From the NCBI GenBank assembly GCA_021298815.1, contig JAJTHE010000008.1:16105-80104 (forward strand): a stretch of 64,000 nucleotides of DNA, in the 5' to 3' direction. Origin of the DNA: Betaproteobacteria bacterium. GTDB lineage: Bacteria > Pseudomonadota > Gammaproteobacteria > Burkholderiales > CAIKXV01. The position numbers and the translations under genes were made by a program. Position 1 is the first letter of the stretch, and each line of letters opens with the position of its first letter. This document shows positions 62,406 through 64,000 of this stretch, piece by piece. The notes under the pieces were generated by a model. That model searched no databases. It saw nothing but the letters and a program-made list of their open reading frames with translations, and had not been told where the DNA came from.

Positions 62406-63395
62406 TCAGTCGATCCGGACCTTCGCCGTCTTCACCACCTTGGCCAGCTTCTCGATCTCGGAACGGATCATCGCGCCGAACGCTTCCGGGGTGCTCCCGG
62501 CAATGTCGGCACCGACTCCGGTCAGCCGTTCGCGCACGTCCGGCTCTTTCAGGATGCGCACCAGTTCGGCGTTGATGCGGTTGATGATCTCGCGCGGCGT
62601 ACCGGCCGGCACGAGGATGCCGTTCCAGGAATTGTTGGCGTAGCCCGGCAATCCGGACTCGGCCACCGTGGGCACGCCCGGCAGCACTGGCGAGCGCGTC
62701 TCGGTGGTCACTGCCAGCGCACGCAGCCGGCCACTGCGGATGTGCGGCGTCGCGCTGATCGTGTTCTCGAACTGCATCGAGGTCTGGCCGCCGAGCAGGT
62801 CCATCAGGGCCGGTGCGGAGCTCTTGTAGGGCACGTGCACCATGTCGAGCCCGGCCAGCTGCTTGAACATCTCGCCGGAGATGTGCCCGAGGCCACCCGA
62901 ACCGGACGATCCGAAGGTGAGTTCGCCGGGACGCTTCCTCGCCAGCGCGATCAGCTCCTTCACCGACTTCACCGGCAGCGACGGATTGACCACCAGCACC
63001 GCCGGGGAACTGGTCAGGTGGATCACCGGCGCGAAGTCCTTGAGCATGTCGAACGGCAGCTTGTAGAGCGACGGATTCACCGCGATCGTGCCGACCGTCG
63101 CGATCACCCAGGTGTAGCCGTCCGGGGGCGACTTCACGGCGAGCTCCATGCCGATGTTGCCGTTGGCGCCGCCGCGGTTCTCGACCACGACCTGCTGGCC
63201 CCAGGCCTCGGTCACCTTCTGCGCCAGCAACCGTGCGGTCTGGTCGGTCGGGCCGCCCGGGGTGAACGGACAGATCAGGCGGATGGGCTTGGCCGGGAAT
63301 GCCGGCTGGGCCGCGGCTGAAAAAGGTAACAGCAGCGCGGCCGACGCGAGCAACAGCAGGCGCGCGGCATCCTGTCGCGGAACGGGTGCTTTCAT
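62406..63395 (-). CDS. Bug-family substrate-binding protein
   Basis: 329 aa. Signal peptide to about residue 29 (SAAAQPA). Landmarks: CPFTPGGPTDQTARLL, VENRGGANG, PPDGYTWV, HVPYKSSAPA (Ser replaces Gly), LPGVPTVAESGLPGY. ATG behind AAGGAGGAG. Same direction as the VOC and MmgE genes, so its ligand may feed them; a ModA-like gene lies 49 bp upstream. Confidence 0.92.
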   Translation of the reverse strand: MKAPVPRQDAARLLLLASAALLLPFSAAAQPAFPAKPIRLICPFTPGGPTDQTARLLAQKVTEAWGQQVVVENRGGANGNIGMELAVKSPPDGYTWVIATVGTIAVNPSLYKLPFDMLKDFAPVIHLTSSPAVLVVNPSLPVKSVKELIALARKRPGELTFGSSGSGGLGHISGEMFKQLAGLDMVHVPYKSSAPALMDLLGGQTSMQFENTISATPHIRSGRLRALAVTTETRSPVLPGVPTVAESGLPGYANNSWNGILVPAGTPREIINRINAELVRILKEPDVRERLTGVGADIAGSTPEAFGAMIRSEIEKLAKVVKTAKVRID

Positions 63396-63444
63396 GTTCT
63401 CCTCCTTCGGAGCGTTGTCCTTGTTTGCCGAGGACTTTACCCCG

Positions 63445-64000
63445 TCAATCGACCGGGGAGAACCCCGCCGCGACGATCACTGCGCGGCCCTGCGCGGAGC
63501 ACAGCAGGTCGAAGAAGGCCTGTCCGAGCGCGGGTTCGCTGCCCTTCGCGGCGCGGGCTGCGCCGTAGGCGGTGATCACCTGCAGGTCGGCAGGGAACGC
63601 GGGCAGCAGGTCGATGGTCGGTATCGGCTTGATCTCGCTGACCTGGGTGACGCCGATAGAGCCCGGGATGCGCTGCTCGCCGAGCCAGGTCATCGACACG
63701 TTGCCGTTGGGGAAATGGCGGATACGGTCGGCCAGCGCGTCGCGGATGCCCAGCCTGATCAGCGCATTGTCGAAGTTGCGCCCGGCCGATGCGATCTGCG
63801 GATCGGGATAGACCACGACGCTCGCCGCCAGCATCGTGGCACGCAGCGCGTCCGGCGTGGACACATCCACCGCCGGATGGCCCTTCGGCACCACCACGCC
63901 CATGCCGACCCGGCCGAGCGTGCGCTGCGAACCGGGTACGACCCAGCCGGTGGCCGCGAGATCGTCCAGCATCTCCGGGGTCAGCAGGATCACATCGGCC
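63445..64000 (-). CDS. ModA-like substrate-binding protein (N-terminus beyond the window)
   Basis: The C-terminal 184 residues are visible; the gene runs past base 64000. ADVILLTPEMLDDLAATGWV, GMGVVVPKGHPAVDVSTPDAL, VVVYPDPQIASAGRNF and GVTQVSEIKPIP fit the molybdate-type ABC receptor (ModA/extracellular solute-binding) fold. Such proteins in Bug-rich neighbourhoods are often annotated only as substrate-binding. The tail (GRAVIVAAGFSPVD) is usual. Confidence 0.8.
   Translation of the reverse strand, partial: ADVILLTPEMLDDLAATGWVVPGSQRTLGRVGMGVVVPKGHPAVDVSTPDALRATMLAASVVVYPDPQIASAGRNFDNALIRLGIRDALADRIRHFPNGNVSMTWLGEQRIPGSIGVTQVSEIKPIPTIDLLPAFPADLQVITAYGAARAAKGSEPALGQAFFDLLCSAQGRAVIVAAGFSPVD

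Overview
The window is about 64 kb of very GC-rich DNA, almost fully coding, with short intergenic gaps and many 1-14 bp gene overlaps. Gene content points to an environmental betaproteobacterium, most likely Burkholderiales: eleven Bug/TctC-type periplasmic receptors, PEP-CTERM-type exported proteins, a COQ7-type ubiquinone hydroxylase, UbiX, class 2 PyrD, CorA and MltF. Species cannot be named from the sequence alone.

Layout. 1-4.5 kb: a PEP-CTERM protein, a Bug receptor, MltF, tRNA-Ser(CGA) and a HigBA toxin-antitoxin pair. 4.7-9.0 kb: a DCC-COQ7 fusion, a small DUF4149-like membrane protein, an HNH nuclease, a Bug receptor, and DUF1840-CorA. 9.0-11 kb: a frameshifted exported-protein gene and a modular murein hydrolase (M15 peptidase, SH3, GH19). 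11.1-36.4 kb: successive catabolic modules, each pairing one or two Bug receptors with soluble enzymes. The enzymes include an isochorismatase-like hydrolase, amidohydrolase and NDP-forming acyl-CoA synthetase; an ACMSD-like decarboxylase and luciferase-like monooxygenase; a CocE hydrolase; a dienelactone hydrolase; a Gfo/Idh oxidoreductase; and phosphonoacetate hydrolase. The gnd-pgl-zwf oxidative pentose phosphate operon sits inside this stretch. No TctA/TctB membrane subunits are present.

36.4-45.8 kb is the most unusual part. Three minus-strand genes (PAP2-like, LpxO/Asp-hydroxylase-like, alpha/beta hydrolase) diverge from six tightly overlapping plus-strand genes (desaturase, Rieske oxygenase, GNAT-like, GH3 adenylating ligase, GNAT-like, desaturase). 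This looks like an uncharacterised pathway for making and oxidatively tailoring an acyl-amide or amino-lipid. Eleven bases downstream lies an AhpD/CMD-family gene. Its reading frame is interrupted only by a TGA at the second position of a CxxC motif, followed by a SECIS-like hairpin, so it is a candidate selenoprotein.

45.9-64 kb: a class II aldolase, a decayed PEP-CTERM gene, an ABC exporter, a small two-TM protein, TIGR02444-UbiX, PyrD, an EamA permease, DusA, a 2-hydroxyacid dehydrogenase / D-aminoacylase / hydroxybutyrate dehydrogenase / MaoC operon, a cyclase-FHA protein lacking a canonical catalytic Arg, MmgE/PrpD, a VOC protein, a last Bug receptor and a truncated ModA-like protein. 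Three exported-protein genes are disrupted by frameshift or in-frame stop; whether this is decay or assembly error cannot be decided here.
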